56,437 nt of DNA from an uncultured Treponema sp. (GCA_937902125.1 CALDIB010000040.1:1-56437), one strand, 5' to 3'. Shown: positions 32,093 to 41,332, numbered from the stretch's first letter. Numbers and translations are program-made. Notes: a model not told the origin generated them from the sequence alone.

Positions 32093-33313
32093 ATGACTTT
32101 ATACGAAGACTTGAAATGGCGCGGGCTTATCAAGGACATTGCCGGCGAAGAGAGCGACTTGCAAAAACTTTTGGACGGAAATCCCTTTTCTTTTTATTGG
32201 GGAACAGACCCCACCGCCGACAGCCTTCACTTGGGCCATTATTCGTCTTTGTGCATGGCCAAACGTTTGGCCAACGCGGGACATCATCCTGTCCTTTTGT
32301 GCGGCGGCGCCACAGGCCGCATAGGAGATCCCAGACCCACCGCCGAGCGGGAAATCATCAGCGAAGAAAAGGTCAACGCCAACATTAACGGAATTCGCTC
32401 GCAAATAAAGGCTCTTGTTCCAACGGCGGAGCTTGTGGACAACTATGACTGGCTTAAGGACTACACTTTCTTGAACTTTTTGCGGGACATTGGAAAATAC
32501 ATCAATGTAAACTATATGCTGGACAAGGACATAATCCGCCGCCGCCTTGAAAACGGAATCACTTTCGCGGAATTTTCATACATGCTTTTGCAGGGCTTTG
32601 ACTTTGTTCACTTGTTCCAAGAAAAAAATTGCGTCATGCAGGTTGCGGGAAGCGACCAGTGGGGAAACATCACCACCGGCGTTGACCTTATCCGCAAGAT
32701 GCTCAACAAGACTGCCTACGCCTTTACCATGCCCTTGATTCTTGACCCCAGCGGAAAGAAATTTGGAAAGAGCGAAGGAAACGCGCTTTGGCTTGACAAG
32801 ACAAAAACCAGTCCGTATCAAATCTACCAATACCTTTACAATTCCGACGACTCAAAGGTTTTGGAATACCTTAAGGTTTTCACTTTCCTTCCCAAGGAAC
32901 GGATTGAAGAAATTTACAATGAACAACTTGCCGCTCCAGAAACTAGAATCGCGCAAAAAACTTTGGCCTACGAAGTTGTCAAGGACATTCACGGCGCGGA
33001 AGAGGCTGACAAGGCTGTAAGCGGAGCCAAGGCCGCCTTTAGCGGAGAAGGCAACAAAAGCGACATGCCTACTGTCAGCCTTGAAAAATCCTTGATTAAA
33101 AATGGAATCGGCGCCATCGACTTGTTCTTCGCGGCGAAGCTTGGCGGAACAAAAAGCGACGTCCGCCGCTTGATTCAGCAGGGCGGCGCGGCTGTGAACG
33201 CCAAGACTTTCAACGACGTCAAGCGAGTGTTGACCGAGGCGGACTTGGACAAGGACGGCGAATTGGTTTTGCGTTCCGGAAAGAAAAAATTTGTTCGAGT
33301 TGTGTTTGAATAA
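32093..33313 (+). CDS. tyrS: tyrosyl-tRNA synthetase
   Basis: A 406-residue class I synthetase. The HIGH-type motif is HLGHY near residue 43-47, the KMSKS-type motif KFGKSEGNAL near 224-233, with GSDQWGNIT and LLQGFDF typical of TyrRS. The C-terminal S4-like domain carries KSDVRRLIQQGGAAVNAK. It charges tRNA-Tyr in the cytoplasm. GGAGGA (32078-32083) precedes the ATG. Convergent with the ParB-like gene, separated by a small dyad. Confidence 0.97.
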   Translation: MTLYEDLKWRGLIKDIAGEESDLQKLLDGNPFSFYWGTDPTADSLHLGHYSSLCMAKRLANAGHHPVLLCGGATGRIGDPRPTAEREIISEEKVNANINGIRSQIKALVPTAELVDNYDWLKDYTFLNFLRDIGKYINVNYMLDKDIIRRRLENGITFAEFSYMLLQGFDFVHLFQEKNCVMQVAGSDQWGNITTGVDLIRKMLNKTAYAFTMPLILDPSGKKFGKSEGNALWLDKTKTSPYQIYQYLYNSDDSKVLEYLKVFTFLPKERIEEIYNEQLAAPETRIAQKTLAYEVVKDIHGAEEADKAVSGAKAAFSGEGNKSDMPTVSLEKSLIKNGIGAIDLFFAAKLGGTKSDVRRLIQQGGAAVNAKTFNDVKRVLTEADLDKDGELVLRSGKKKFVRVVFE

Positions 33314-33324
33314 GGCTTTTTGCT

Positions 33325-33353
33325 TAAGGCGCCGCGACATCAATCGCGCCTTA
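33325..33353. terminator. possible shared terminator between tyrS and the ParB-like gene
   Basis: TAAGGCGC (33325-33332) pairs with GCGCCTTA (33346-33353). T-runs are weak on both sides, so efficiency is uncertain. Confidence 0.5.
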
Positions 33354-33356
33354 GGC

Positions 33357-33761
33357 TCACTTAAACCAAGATGCGACTGTCTTGAAAATCCAAGCGAAGA
33401 AGCCCTTGATTAAGTTCCACAAGCGGCGCAAGAGGCTTGGGTTTCTTAGGCGGGCAAGGCGCTTGTATCCTTCCATAAGCTCTTCGTCGGTAAATTCTTT
33501 TCGCTGGTTGTTTTCCTCAATTTCCATTTCAAGCTGGCTTAAGGGCGTAAGGTTGTCGATGATGTTCGCGTTTATGCTTGTCCAGCCAATGGCCTTGGCC
33601 GCCTCCAAGCGGCGTTCGCCGGCGATGAGTTGGTATTTTGAGTTGAGGGTTATGGGATTTAAAAGCCCGTAGCGCCTTAGGCTGTCCATTAAATTTTCCA
33701 AGTTGCCCAAGTCTTTTCGGACGCGCTTTTTTACCTTGATGTCTTTTATGCTCACCAACAT
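33357..33761 (-). CDS. ParB-like N-domain protein without HTH, with amphipathic C-terminus
   Basis: A 134-residue protein. Residues 1-90 are a ParB/Spo0J-type N-terminal domain with the nucleotide-binding motif GERRLEAAKAIGW and the LxPLSQLEMEIEENNQR segment (family NxxR box). It then stops short of the usual helix-turn-helix and dimerisation domains and ends with an aromatic and basic amphipathic stretch (LWNLIKGFFAWIFKTVASWF) that could bind membrane. The ATG lies 3 nt after the penicillin-binding-protein stop with GGAG upstream, so the two are translationally coupled. Perhaps a CTP-dependent membrane switch for cell-wall synthesis; this is inference. Confidence 0.8.
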   Translation of the reverse strand: MLVSIKDIKVKKRVRKDLGNLENLMDSLRRYGLLNPITLNSKYQLIAGERRLEAAKAIGWTSINANIIDNLTPLSQLEMEIEENNQRKEFTDEELMEGYKRLARLRNPSLLRRLWNLIKGFFAWIFKTVASWFK

Positions 33762-33764
33762 AGG

Positions 33765-36359
33765 CTACTCCATCAAAGAATTCGCGTTTTCAAGATTTGA
33801 AAAGTCAAAGGGATTGGCGTCTTCAAGGCCTTCTTCTTTTCGCTCTTGGCTTTCGCTTTTTTCTATGATTGAATCCAAATCCAAGTCCAAATTAAGTTCG
33901 CTTGAGTCGATGAAGTCGTCAACGCTCCAACCAGTTTGGTAAAGCGCGTCTTCCAGCATTTCTTCCGTCCGCTTTTCGCTTGAGCCCCTTCCGGCTCCGT
34001 GAACGTCGCACAATTCCGTCGGAACGTTGCCGCTCATAAACCAAAGCGCTATTTCCGTACATCCTTCCACGCAAAGCTTTCCTGTTTCCGCGCAAACGTT
34101 CAACTTGACAACGCCTTCTTCCGGCTGGCTCCAATCCTTGTAGGGAAGGTCTTTGTGAATGGCCTTCATAAAGTCGCCCCATGGCGGGCCTGCCAAAGAG
34201 GCGCCGGTGCCTGACATTCCCATGGAATTTCCGGGGGTGTCAAAGCCGAACCAAAAAGCCGCCGTGTAGTAGGGACTGTAGCCGATGGCCCAAGCGTCGC
34301 CCCAGTTTTGCGTCGTTCCGGTTTTTCCTGCGATGGGCATTTGGAATTCTTGGCCGGTCTTTTTGTCGGTGTAAATGAATTTTGAGCCCATAGGATCGCC
34401 GGTGGAACGGTCTATCAAACTGGAGCGGTTTTGCGAGCCGTAGCGGAGGGTTCCGATTGTGGTGGCGTGCTCCATTATTTTTGTCATGATGAAAGAGTTT
34501 TGCGGCGTTATGACTTGCGTGGGCTTTTTCATGTTGTTGTGAACGTCGCGGTCAATGTTGAGAATTATGTTTCCGTTTCTGTCTTCCACAGTGCGAATGG
34601 CCGTGGGCGTGATTGCCTTTCCGCCGTTGGCGAAAATCGCGTAGGCCCTGGCCATTTCTATTGGCCGGACTGAAACCGTTCCCAAGCCGATGGGGAAGCC
34701 GGGAATGAAGGCGCGGCTTGGAAGCTCTTTTTCAGGAATTCCCAGCAAGGCCACGGCGCGGTCGATTGCCGCGTCAAAGCCGACTTTTTCCAAAACCTTA
34801 AGGGCGGGAACGTTAAGGGAAAGCGCCAAGGCTCTCCAAAGCAAGACGTTTCCCCGCCAAGCGCCGCCGTAATTGTTGGGCAGGTAACTGCTTCCGTCCT
34901 TTGACTTAAATTCGTAGGGCGCGTCCAAAATGGCTGTGGCCGCGTTGAAGTCCGGGGTGTCCATGGCCGCGCTGAAGTAAAGGGGCTTGAACGAAGAGCC
35001 GGGCTGCACACGCGCTTGGCTTGCCCTGATAAATTGGTTGGACTGCTCGAACTTGCTTCCGCCTATGAGCGCCGTGATGTAGCCAGTGTCGTTCTCAAGA
35101 TTGACCATGGTTCCTTCGATTGTGGTGGCCTTGGCTTTTTCTTGGTTCAAGCGGTTGGCCTTGTTGATGATTCCTACCTTGAGGTTGTCGATTCCGAACA
35201 TAAGGCTGGCAATGTCAACCAAGGGGTTCAGCTTTGACTGAAATTCCTTGGTCGCCGAAGACTGAACCAATTGCGTTGACATTTTGAGCTTTTTTAGGTT
35301 GAACATCAATGTAATCAATTCGCTCATGGGAATGTATGTGCTGAAGGCGCCCTTTTGCTTTGAGGCCATTTGCGCCTTGTAGTTCACGTTGGCGTTGTGA
35401 ATTTGCTTTTCCATCAAAAGTTGGGCCGTCTGCAAGTGGTGAATGTTTCCCGTGGTGTTCACTGTAAAGCCGCTGGAATAAATGTCGGCGTCGCCGTAAA
35501 TCATTTCGCTAAGCTCGCGGCGGACGTATTCGCTGAACCAAGGCGCTTTGTCGTCCCGCATGAAGAAGGCCGAAGTGTCGGTTCTGGTGTAGTCAAAGTT
35601 GAGCCAGTAGTCGTCAAAGGAATCTTCCGCCTCTTTTTGAGTGATGTAGCCTTCGTTGACCATGGCGCGCAAAACGTCCTTTTGCCTGTCCATGGCGCGG
35701 TTGGGATGCTCAAAGGGATTATACCAAGCCGGGTTTGAAAGCTGGATTACCAAAATCGCTGATTCGGCCGGAGTTATGCTTCTGGCGTCGTGGCCAAAGT
35801 AATACTTGCTGGCCGCGTTCACTCCGTAAGTTCCTCCGCCAAAGTAAACGCGGTTCATGTAAAGCTCTAGGATTTCGTTCTTGGAATAGCGGCGCTCCAT
35901 TTGAATGGCCCACCACAATTCCTTTAGTTTTCGGACAAGGGACATTTCCTTTCTGTCGCAATAAATCGTTCCCGCTATTTGTTGGGTGAGGGTGGAGCCG
36001 CCGCCCAAATTTCTTCGAGTTATCACGCCTACAAAGGCTCTGAAAATGGCCAAGGCGCTAAAGCCCTTGTGCTCGTAAAAGACCCGGTCTTCGCGGGTTA
36101 AAAGGGAATCCTTCATGTGCTGGGGAATTTCTATTAGGCTTATGATTTCCCGCCTTTCTTCCGAAGTGAATTCCGTTATCAATTCGCCGTTTATGTCCAA
36201 GATTTTTGTGGGAAGGGCGGTGGTGAACTCCGTGAAATTTTCAGTGTTCACAGTGTCGGCGGTGCGCGCCAGCGCGAGGCCCAAGGCCGCTCCCGTTATG
36301 AGGGCGGCCGCCATGAACAGGGAGCCGAGAACTTTTGTAGAAGTTTTTATTAAAAGCAT
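33765..36359 (-). CDS. class A penicillin-binding protein (PBP1A family)
   Basis: An 864-residue bifunctional murein synthase. One N-terminal membrane anchor (residues about 8-30); GT51 glycosyltransferase with the catalytic Glu in TREDRVFYEHKGFS and GGGSTLTQQIAG; transpeptidase with PGSSFKPLYFSAA (catalytic Ser), SLN and KTGTTQNWGDAW. A region between the two domains (about 300-400) is expanded. A Cys-containing segment near 775-800 and an acidic C-terminal tail rich in Asp/Glu/Leu follow. It polymerises and cross-links peptidoglycan. A perfect consensus promoter lies directly upstream with a predicted 5-nt leader. Confidence 0.95.
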   Translation of the reverse strand: MLLIKTSTKVLGSLFMAAALITGAALGLALARTADTVNTENFTEFTTALPTKILDINGELITEFTSEERREIISLIEIPQHMKDSLLTREDRVFYEHKGFSALAIFRAFVGVITRRNLGGGSTLTQQIAGTIYCDRKEMSLVRKLKELWWAIQMERRYSKNEILELYMNRVYFGGGTYGVNAASKYYFGHDARSITPAESAILVIQLSNPAWYNPFEHPNRAMDRQKDVLRAMVNEGYITQKEAEDSFDDYWLNFDYTRTDTSAFFMRDDKAPWFSEYVRRELSEMIYGDADIYSSGFTVNTTGNIHHLQTAQLLMEKQIHNANVNYKAQMASKQKGAFSTYIPMSELITLMFNLKKLKMSTQLVQSSATKEFQSKLNPLVDIASLMFGIDNLKVGIINKANRLNQEKAKATTIEGTMVNLENDTGYITALIGGSKFEQSNQFIRASQARVQPGSSFKPLYFSAAMDTPDFNAATAILDAPYEFKSKDGSSYLPNNYGGAWRGNVLLWRALALSLNVPALKVLEKVGFDAAIDRAVALLGIPEKELPSRAFIPGFPIGLGTVSVRPIEMARAYAIFANGGKAITPTAIRTVEDRNGNIILNIDRDVHNNMKKPTQVITPQNSFIMTKIMEHATTIGTLRYGSQNRSSLIDRSTGDPMGSKFIYTDKKTGQEFQMPIAGKTGTTQNWGDAWAIGYSPYYTAAFWFGFDTPGNSMGMSGTGASLAGPPWGDFMKAIHKDLPYKDWSQPEEGVVKLNVCAETGKLCVEGCTEIALWFMSGNVPTELCDVHGAGRGSSEKRTEEMLEDALYQTGWSVDDFIDSSELNLDLDLDSIIEKSESQERKEEGLEDANPFDFSNLENANSLME

Positions 36360-36370
36360 ATATCCTTTCT

Positions 36371-36399
36371 ATTATATATTACGGCCCTCTTCCTGTCAA
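36371..36399 (-). promoter_or_regulatory. full-consensus promoter of the penicillin-binding protein operon
   Basis: Minus strand: TTGACA (36399-36394), 17-bp spacer, TATAAT (36376-36371), perfect in both boxes. Predicted start near 36364, 5 nt before the ATG; an AAGGA is mostly upstream of the predicted start. Confidence 0.88.
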
Positions 36400-38420
36400 T
36401 TAAGCCCGGCCTTGGTGTATTTGGCCAAGCCCCCCAGCTTTAGAATCGCCCGGCTGCGCTCGGACAAGTCGTTTGGCGCGAGAATCGTCTTTCCGTTCGC
36501 CTCAATCTTAAAGTCGCAGCCTGTGGTCAGCGCCTCCTCGATGTTGGAAAGAACAAGGGTGTCGCCCTGCTTTATAAGGTCGTAATCGGCGGGGTTCTTG
36601 AAGTTTAAGGGAATGATTCCGTAGTTTATGAGGTTGGCCTTGTGAATGCGGGCAAAGCTCTTTGTCAAAATTGCGCGGACTCCCAAATACATGGGGCCAA
36701 GAGCGGCGTGCTCCCGGCTTGAGCCTTGGCCGTAGTTTTCGCCGCCAACCACAATGCAGTCGGCAAAGCCTGACTTTTCGGCGCGGTTGTAAAATTCTGG
36801 GTCAAGGCGGGTAAGGGTGAATTTGCTTATTTCAGGAATGTTGGAGCGCAAGGGAAGCATTTTCGCTCCCGCCGGCATTATGTCGTCCGTTGAAACATTG
36901 TCGCCGGCCTTTAGCGCCACAGGAAGGGAAAGACTGGGCTTGTATTCGCGGCAAGCCGGGCAGGGCTTGATGTTTGGGCCTCTAAGGATTTCAACCTTGG
37001 CGGCCTCGCTTTCAGAAAGCGGGGCTATGACCATTCCCCGGTCAAGGGCCGCTTCCAAAATGTCCTGGCTTGAAAGCCGCTGGTCGCCGCCGTCCAAAAG
37101 GCTTTGGCGGATTCCGCCCTTGTAGGCTTGGTCTTCGTATTGCAATTCTTTCGCGGAAGTGAAAACGCCTGAGACGGCGCTGGCGGCGGCGGTTTCGGGG
37201 CTTACAAGGTAAACATTGGCGTCCGCGGTGCCGCTTCGGCCCTTGAAATTTCGGTTAAAGGTGCGCAAGGTGACGCCTTGGCTGTTTGGCGCGAATCCCT
37301 GGCCAATGCAGGGGCCGCAAGCGCTTTCCAAAATTCTAAAGCCGGCCCTTATAAGGTCGCCCAAGATTCCGGCTTTTTCGGCCATCATCAAAGTGGCGCG
37401 GCTTCCGGGCGCGATTCCAGCCTCAACGCCGGGCGCTATATGCTTTCCTTTGACAATGGCGGCCACGCTTTCCAAGTCGTCAAGGGAAGAGTTGGTGCAG
37501 CTTCCAATCACCACTTGGGTGACGGGCTGGCCTTCAAGACTCTTTATGCTTTTGATTACGTCCGGGTTGTGGGGACAGGCGGCCAAGGGTTCAAGCAAAT
37601 CCAAATTTATTTCTATCACTTTGTCGTATGAGGCGCCTTCGTCGGCCTTAAGCTCTTTCCAAGAAGAGCCTCGTCCCATGGCCTCCAAAAATTTCTTTGT
37701 CTTTTGGTCGGAGGGGAATATTGAGCATGTGGCTCCCAATTCGGCGCCCATGTTGGTGATTGTGGCCCTCTGGGGAACGGTCAGGCTTTCAACGCCGCTT
37801 CCAAAGTATTCGTAAATTGCCAAGGTTCCGCCCTTCACCGTTTCGCGGCGCAAGACTTCAAGAATGATGTCCTTGGCTCCGACGCCTTTTTTTAACGTTC
37901 CGGTCAGTTTGACGCCAAAGATTTTTGGCATTGCAAGATGGAAGGCGCCGCCTCCCATGGCCACGGCCACGTCAAGGCCGCCCGCTCCGATGGCTATCAT
38001 TCCGATTCCGCCGCCTGTGGGCGTGTGGCTGTCCGAGCCCAGCAAGGTTTTTCCCGGCTGGCCAAAGCATTCAAGGTGGACTTGGTGGCAAATTCCGTTT
38101 CCGGGGCGGCTGAAGTAAAGGCCGTATTTGGCCGCCACGCTTTGAAGGTAGCGGTGGTCGTCCATGTTTTTAAAGTCGGTTTGAAGGGTGTTGTGGTCAA
38201 CATAGGAAACCGAAAGTTCCGTCTTTACCCGGGGAATTCCGATTGTCTCAAACTGAAGGTATGTCATAGTGCCGGTGGCGTCCTGGGTGAGCGTCTGGTC
38301 GATTTTTATCGCTATGTCCTTTCCCCGCTCTATGGGAGAGCCTTTTGTAAACTGCGTTTCCTTGCAGGCTTGGGGAACGATGTGTTCCTGCAAAATTTTT
38401 TCCGCCAATGTAAGAGCCAT
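36396..38420 (-). CDS. aconitate hydratase
   Basis: A 674-residue [4Fe-4S] dehydratase. Cluster ligands appear in GSDSHTPTGGGIG/...IGSCTNSSLDDL and CGPCIGQGFAPN; the C-terminal swivel domain has NVSTDDIMPAG, GGENYGQGSSREHAALGP and SFARIHKANLINYGI. Length and order fit the bacterial/mitochondrial-type single-chain aconitase, not a split isopropylmalate dehydratase. It isomerises citrate to isocitrate. GGAGGCG precedes the ATG at 38420; the in-frame extension to 38447 is unsupported. No citrate synthase or isocitrate dehydrogenase is nearby. Confidence 0.93.
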   Translation of the reverse strand: MALTLAEKILQEHIVPQACKETQFTKGSPIERGKDIAIKIDQTLTQDATGTMTYLQFETIGIPRVKTELSVSYVDHNTLQTDFKNMDDHRYLQSVAAKYGLYFSRPGNGICHQVHLECFGQPGKTLLGSDSHTPTGGGIGMIAIGAGGLDVAVAMGGGAFHLAMPKIFGVKLTGTLKKGVGAKDIILEVLRRETVKGGTLAIYEYFGSGVESLTVPQRATITNMGAELGATCSIFPSDQKTKKFLEAMGRGSSWKELKADEGASYDKVIEINLDLLEPLAACPHNPDVIKSIKSLEGQPVTQVVIGSCTNSSLDDLESVAAIVKGKHIAPGVEAGIAPGSRATLMMAEKAGILGDLIRAGFRILESACGPCIGQGFAPNSQGVTLRTFNRNFKGRSGTADANVYLVSPETAAASAVSGVFTSAKELQYEDQAYKGGIRQSLLDGGDQRLSSQDILEAALDRGMVIAPLSESEAAKVEILRGPNIKPCPACREYKPSLSLPVALKAGDNVSTDDIMPAGAKMLPLRSNIPEISKFTLTRLDPEFYNRAEKSGFADCIVVGGENYGQGSSREHAALGPMYLGVRAILTKSFARIHKANLINYGIIPLNFKNPADYDLIKQGDTLVLSNIEEALTTGCDFKIEANGKTILAPNDLSERSRAILKLGGLAKYTKAGLN

Positions 38421-38449
38421 AAAGCGCCTCCAAAAATTTTTTGCCAAAT

Positions 38450-38478
38450 ATTATATCGAATTATATTGAAGAATTCAA
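38450..38478 (-). promoter_or_regulatory. aconitase promoter
   Basis: Minus strand: TTGAAT (38478-38473), 17-bp spacer, TATAAT (38455-38450). A second TATAAT lies within the spacer. Predicted leader of about 22 nt with GGAGG. Confidence 0.75.
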
Positions 38479-38548
38479 GGCTGGCCTGCTTGCGTAAATC
38501 CGCCGGAACAAAGCCTCTTGGTAAAAAAATTAAAAGCGCGAGCGGCAG

Positions 38549-38577
38549 TTGCATTTTTGCAAATTCTATTTTATAAT
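38549..38577 (+). promoter_or_regulatory. promoter of the lipoprotein gene at 38584, predicted leaderless
   Basis: TTGCAT (38549-38554), 17-bp spacer, TATAAT (38572-38577). The predicted start is 38584, the G of an in-frame GTG. This rules out the in-frame TTG at 38518 as start. Confidence 0.75.
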
Positions 38578-38583
38578 TGCCTT

Positions 38584-39270
38584 GTGGGAGCGAGCGCCAT
38601 TTTAAAAAGAGCCGCCATTTTCGCGCTGATTGTTTTCTCTCTTTTAGCGCCTTTTTCTTGCAAAAAAAAAGGTGGCGGTCCTTCAAAAGAATACACGCCT
38701 CTTTCAAAAAGCGCCGGCGATTTGAGCGCCGGAGCTCAGTGGGCCTACGAACTTGAAAGCGACAAGCTTTCAAAGAAAATAGATTCCTTTGAGTCCATTT
38801 CAAAAAGCGTTCCCCTCTCGCCGCTGGCCATAGCCGCCTTGGAAGGCGGCGCTCCGATGAGAGGAATTTGGCCTAGTCTTGAGGGCTTTGAAAATTTGGA
38901 CACGTCTGGCATTCAAGGCGAGCTTTTGGAAACGATAAGGGCTTTTTGCCGGGCGCTTGCGGATTTTACCGGCGCTCCAGAGCAAGAGGATTCTTCGGCA
39001 GTTGACGCTTTTTTTTCTTCAAAGGGCTTGTTTTCCCTCGCGCTTTTTTTTGCGGACGCCAAGGACGCGGGAGCCATTGACTCCTATGTGATTGGGCGGC
39101 CTTTTGTTGGCGAAGAATTGATAGAAGTTCCCGTCCGTTGGACTGGAGAAAAAGAAGTTTTATACACAAAGCTTTATCCAGTTCAAGAAGGGGAGTCTTG
39201 GAAAATTCAGCAAATAGAAATTTACAAGTGGGAGGCAAAAGATGGAAGCGTCAAAACTGACAGGGATTGA
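38584..39270 (+). CDS. lipoprotein of unknown function
   Basis: A 228-residue lipoprotein from a GTG start: signal segment ILKRAAIFALIVFSLLAPFSC with the lipobox Cys near residue 26-27, then KKKGGG. The mature part is helical and acidic (SAGAQWAYELESDKLSKKIDSF), with a C-terminal half that looks like a small alpha/beta domain (VPVRWTGEKEVLYTKLYPV). No family recognised. The predicted transcription start sits on the GTG. Its last 29 nt overlap the next gene, so the pair is co-translated. Confidence 0.65.
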   Translation: MGASAILKRAAIFALIVFSLLAPFSCKKKGGGPSKEYTPLSKSAGDLSAGAQWAYELESDKLSKKIDSFESISKSVPLSPLAIAALEGGAPMRGIWPSLEGFENLDTSGIQGELLETIRAFCRALADFTGAPEQEDSSAVDAFFSSKGLFSLALFFADAKDAGAIDSYVIGRPFVGEELIEVPVRWTGEKEVLYTKLYPVQEGESWKIQQIEIYKWEAKDGSVKTDRD

Positions 39271-40171
39271 GCGCGAACTTGTCCTTCAATATTTGATTGA
39301 CGGAAACGTTCCCGTGACGGTCACTCCTGTGGAAGAAAATTCCGGCGACGAGCAAGACAAGGTCAAGCCCGCCAGTTCCGCGCTTTTCCCCATCGCAATC
39401 AAGGCCGAACAGCTTAAGGTTTTGGAGCAGGGAATAATTCTTTTGACAAACCCGCCGCAAAACGTCCAAAATTTCATCGACAAAAAAGTTAAGGTTGAAT
39501 TTTACTTCAACCGCCTTGGCCTTTATTTTGAAACTAAAATCAAAAGGATTAAGGCCGGTCTGGCCCTTGTCATTCCGTCTTCAATTTCAAGAATCCAAGA
39601 GCCTTCCGCGGCTCCCCGGCCAAGCGAATTTTCCGCCAGCCTTTATTTTTCGGTCAACCAAAAGAGCGACATTCACATTGACTGCGTTCCCGCGGAAGGC
39701 TACCGGCTTTTTTCCAGCCCGGTTTGGAAAGACATTGAAGAAGGCTCCCAAAAAAGGGCCAAGGCTTACTTGGAAGAATTTATCGTCCACGCGCGGCAAA
39801 AGGGCGTGGCCGGAAGCGGCGTTCAACTGATTCCCGTTGTCCGCTATTTGTCCGAAAAAATTGTCAAAATGGAAAGCGTTCAAGGAAGGAAAAATCCCCT
39901 TGAGGTTTTGTTTGTGAACCACGAGCGAATTGTTTTTGGACAAAAGGCTGGAAACTACGAATTGAGGGAAGGAAGCGAATACGCGCTTGAAATGTCTTTT
40001 CCCCTTCCGCGGCCTTTGACCGAACGAAAAATTTTCGCCACTTGCCGCGTGGAGTCCAACTACTTTGACGACGACAAAGACTTTATGTGCGCTGTCTGCC
40101 GCTACACTTCCCTTCAAGAAGAGGACGCGCGCTTTTTGTATGAAAAAGTTTCCGGCGAAAAATTTATCTAG
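39242..40171 (+). CDS. cytoplasmic protein of unknown function, possibly PilZ-related
   Basis: A 309-residue soluble protein. GGGAGG precedes the ATG inside the end of the upstream lipoprotein gene. The N-terminal half has a beta-rich part (KKVKVEFYFNRLGLYFETKIKRI) and the C-terminal part FATCRVESNYFDDDKDFMCAVCRYTSLQEEDARFLYEKV resembles the last strands of PilZ-like domains in spirochaetes. The RxxxR and D/NxSxxG signatures of c-di-GMP-binding PilZ are not clearly present, so binding cannot be claimed. The 3' end overlaps the convergent exporter gene by 8 nt. Confidence 0.6.
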   Translation: MEASKLTGIERELVLQYLIDGNVPVTVTPVEENSGDEQDKVKPASSALFPIAIKAEQLKVLEQGIILLTNPPQNVQNFIDKKVKVEFYFNRLGLYFETKIKRIKAGLALVIPSSISRIQEPSAAPRPSEFSASLYFSVNQKSDIHIDCVPAEGYRLFSSPVWKDIEEGSQKRAKAYLEEFIVHARQKGVAGSGVQLIPVVRYLSEKIVKMESVQGRKNPLEVLFVNHERIVFGQKAGNYELREGSEYALEMSFPLPRPLTERKIFATCRVESNYFDDDKDFMCAVCRYTSLQEEDARFLYEKVSGEKFI

Positions 40172-41318
40172 CGGTAGTGGAGTCAGGCTTTTTTCTTTGC
40201 CTGACTTCTTTGTTGTTTCCAAGCAAAATTGCAACCGGCTTTAAGAAACTCACGTTTTCGCAAAAAATTTTGATGAAGACCAAAAAGGGAACCGCCAAAA
40301 TCATTCCGATAAAGCCCCAAATCCAGCCCCAAACGCTTAAAGAAACCAAAATCAAAAAGGGGGAAATGTTAAGGTTTCCTCCTTCCACGCGGGGCTCCAC
40401 AATGTTTCCCAAAATCATGTTGGACGCAAGAACTACAAGAGCCGTCGCCAAGACCGGCGGAACTGACGGGAAGAATTGCAGCAGCGCGAAGAAGACTGTG
40501 AGCAAGAATGAAATTACGCTTCCGAATGTGGGAATGAAATTTAGCAAAAATGCCAAGAATGCCCAAACTATGGCAAAGTCAACGCCTATTATGTAAAGGC
40601 CGGCAAAGACAGCGATGCCTGTGGCCAAAGAAATTACAAACTTGATTGAAATGTAGCTTGTGGTGTCAACAATTACTTTGGCTATTACAGACTTTACCCG
40701 ATGGCGCATCTTTCCTTCAAAGGCGGCGGAAATTTTTCTTTCAAAAGAGCCGGCCTCAACAAGCAAAAATGTGTACATCAAGAAAATCACAAAAATGTTT
40801 TTTGCAAAGGACAGCGCCGTGTTTGAAACGGAAAGCGCCGCGCTCTGCAAGTATTGCCGGATTTTCAATTGAGCCAGCAAATTTTCAATCAAGGTTTTTC
40901 CTTCGTCAAAGCTTAGGTTGAATTGCTGGGCGGCGTATTTGTAAAGAATCAAAAGCCGGTCTTCGTAGCGGGGAAAGGCGCTTATGATTGAAGCGGCGCT
41001 GGCTTGCAAAAGGCGGGCGATTCCTCCTATGAGCAAAACAAAGGCCGTCAAGCTGAGCAAGATTCCCACCGCCCAAGGAAACTTGAGGCGGGAATGCAAT
41101 TTGCGAATGGCTGGAAGCGCTATCAAGGCCAGCAAAATTGAAAGAATTATTTGTATAGAAAAAGACTTTGTGACTTTTAAAATCGCGAGAAAGGACAGCA
41201 AAGAAAAAAACGACAGCAAGATGAAAATGCGTCTTGGGTAATTTTTTTCCTTGGCGGCCGTTTGCGCCGCGTCAAGGATTTTTTGTTCGCCTTCGTTCGT
41301 TTTTCGCGTTTCTTCCAA
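40164..41318 (-). CDS. AI-2E family transporter (UPF0118/YdiK-PerM type)
   Basis: A 384-residue membrane protein with about eight helices in the AI-2E order: two paired N-terminal helices (residues 25-110), a long amphipathic cytoplasmic segment (about 110-160), then helices ending with FIPTFGSVISFLL and VEPRVEGGNLNISPFLILVSLSVWGWIWGFIGMILAVPF, the most conserved family region. Substrates range from autoinducer-2 to ions and are undecided here. The start codon is TTG at 41318 with ACGAGGA 8 nt before it. Last gene of the smc operon, 14 nt after serS. Confidence 0.87.
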   Translation of the reverse strand: MEETRKTNEGEQKILDAAQTAAKEKNYPRRIFILLSFFSLLSFLAILKVTKSFSIQIILSILLALIALPAIRKLHSRLKFPWAVGILLSLTAFVLLIGGIARLLQASAASIISAFPRYEDRLLILYKYAAQQFNLSFDEGKTLIENLLAQLKIRQYLQSAALSVSNTALSFAKNIFVIFLMYTFLLVEAGSFERKISAAFEGKMRHRVKSVIAKVIVDTTSYISIKFVISLATGIAVFAGLYIIGVDFAIVWAFLAFLLNFIPTFGSVISFLLTVFFALLQFFPSVPPVLATALVVLASNMILGNIVEPRVEGGNLNISPFLILVSLSVWGWIWGFIGMILAVPFLVFIKIFCENVSFLKPVAILLGNNKEVRQRKKPDSTTAR

Positions 41319-41332
41319 TTTTTTTTCCTCGT

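Noticed and set aside
38518..38583. TTG start giving a longer lipoprotein
   Set aside because: It would place a good TTGCAT-17-TATAAT promoter inside the gene and add a non-signal-like extension before the lipoprotein signal peptide.
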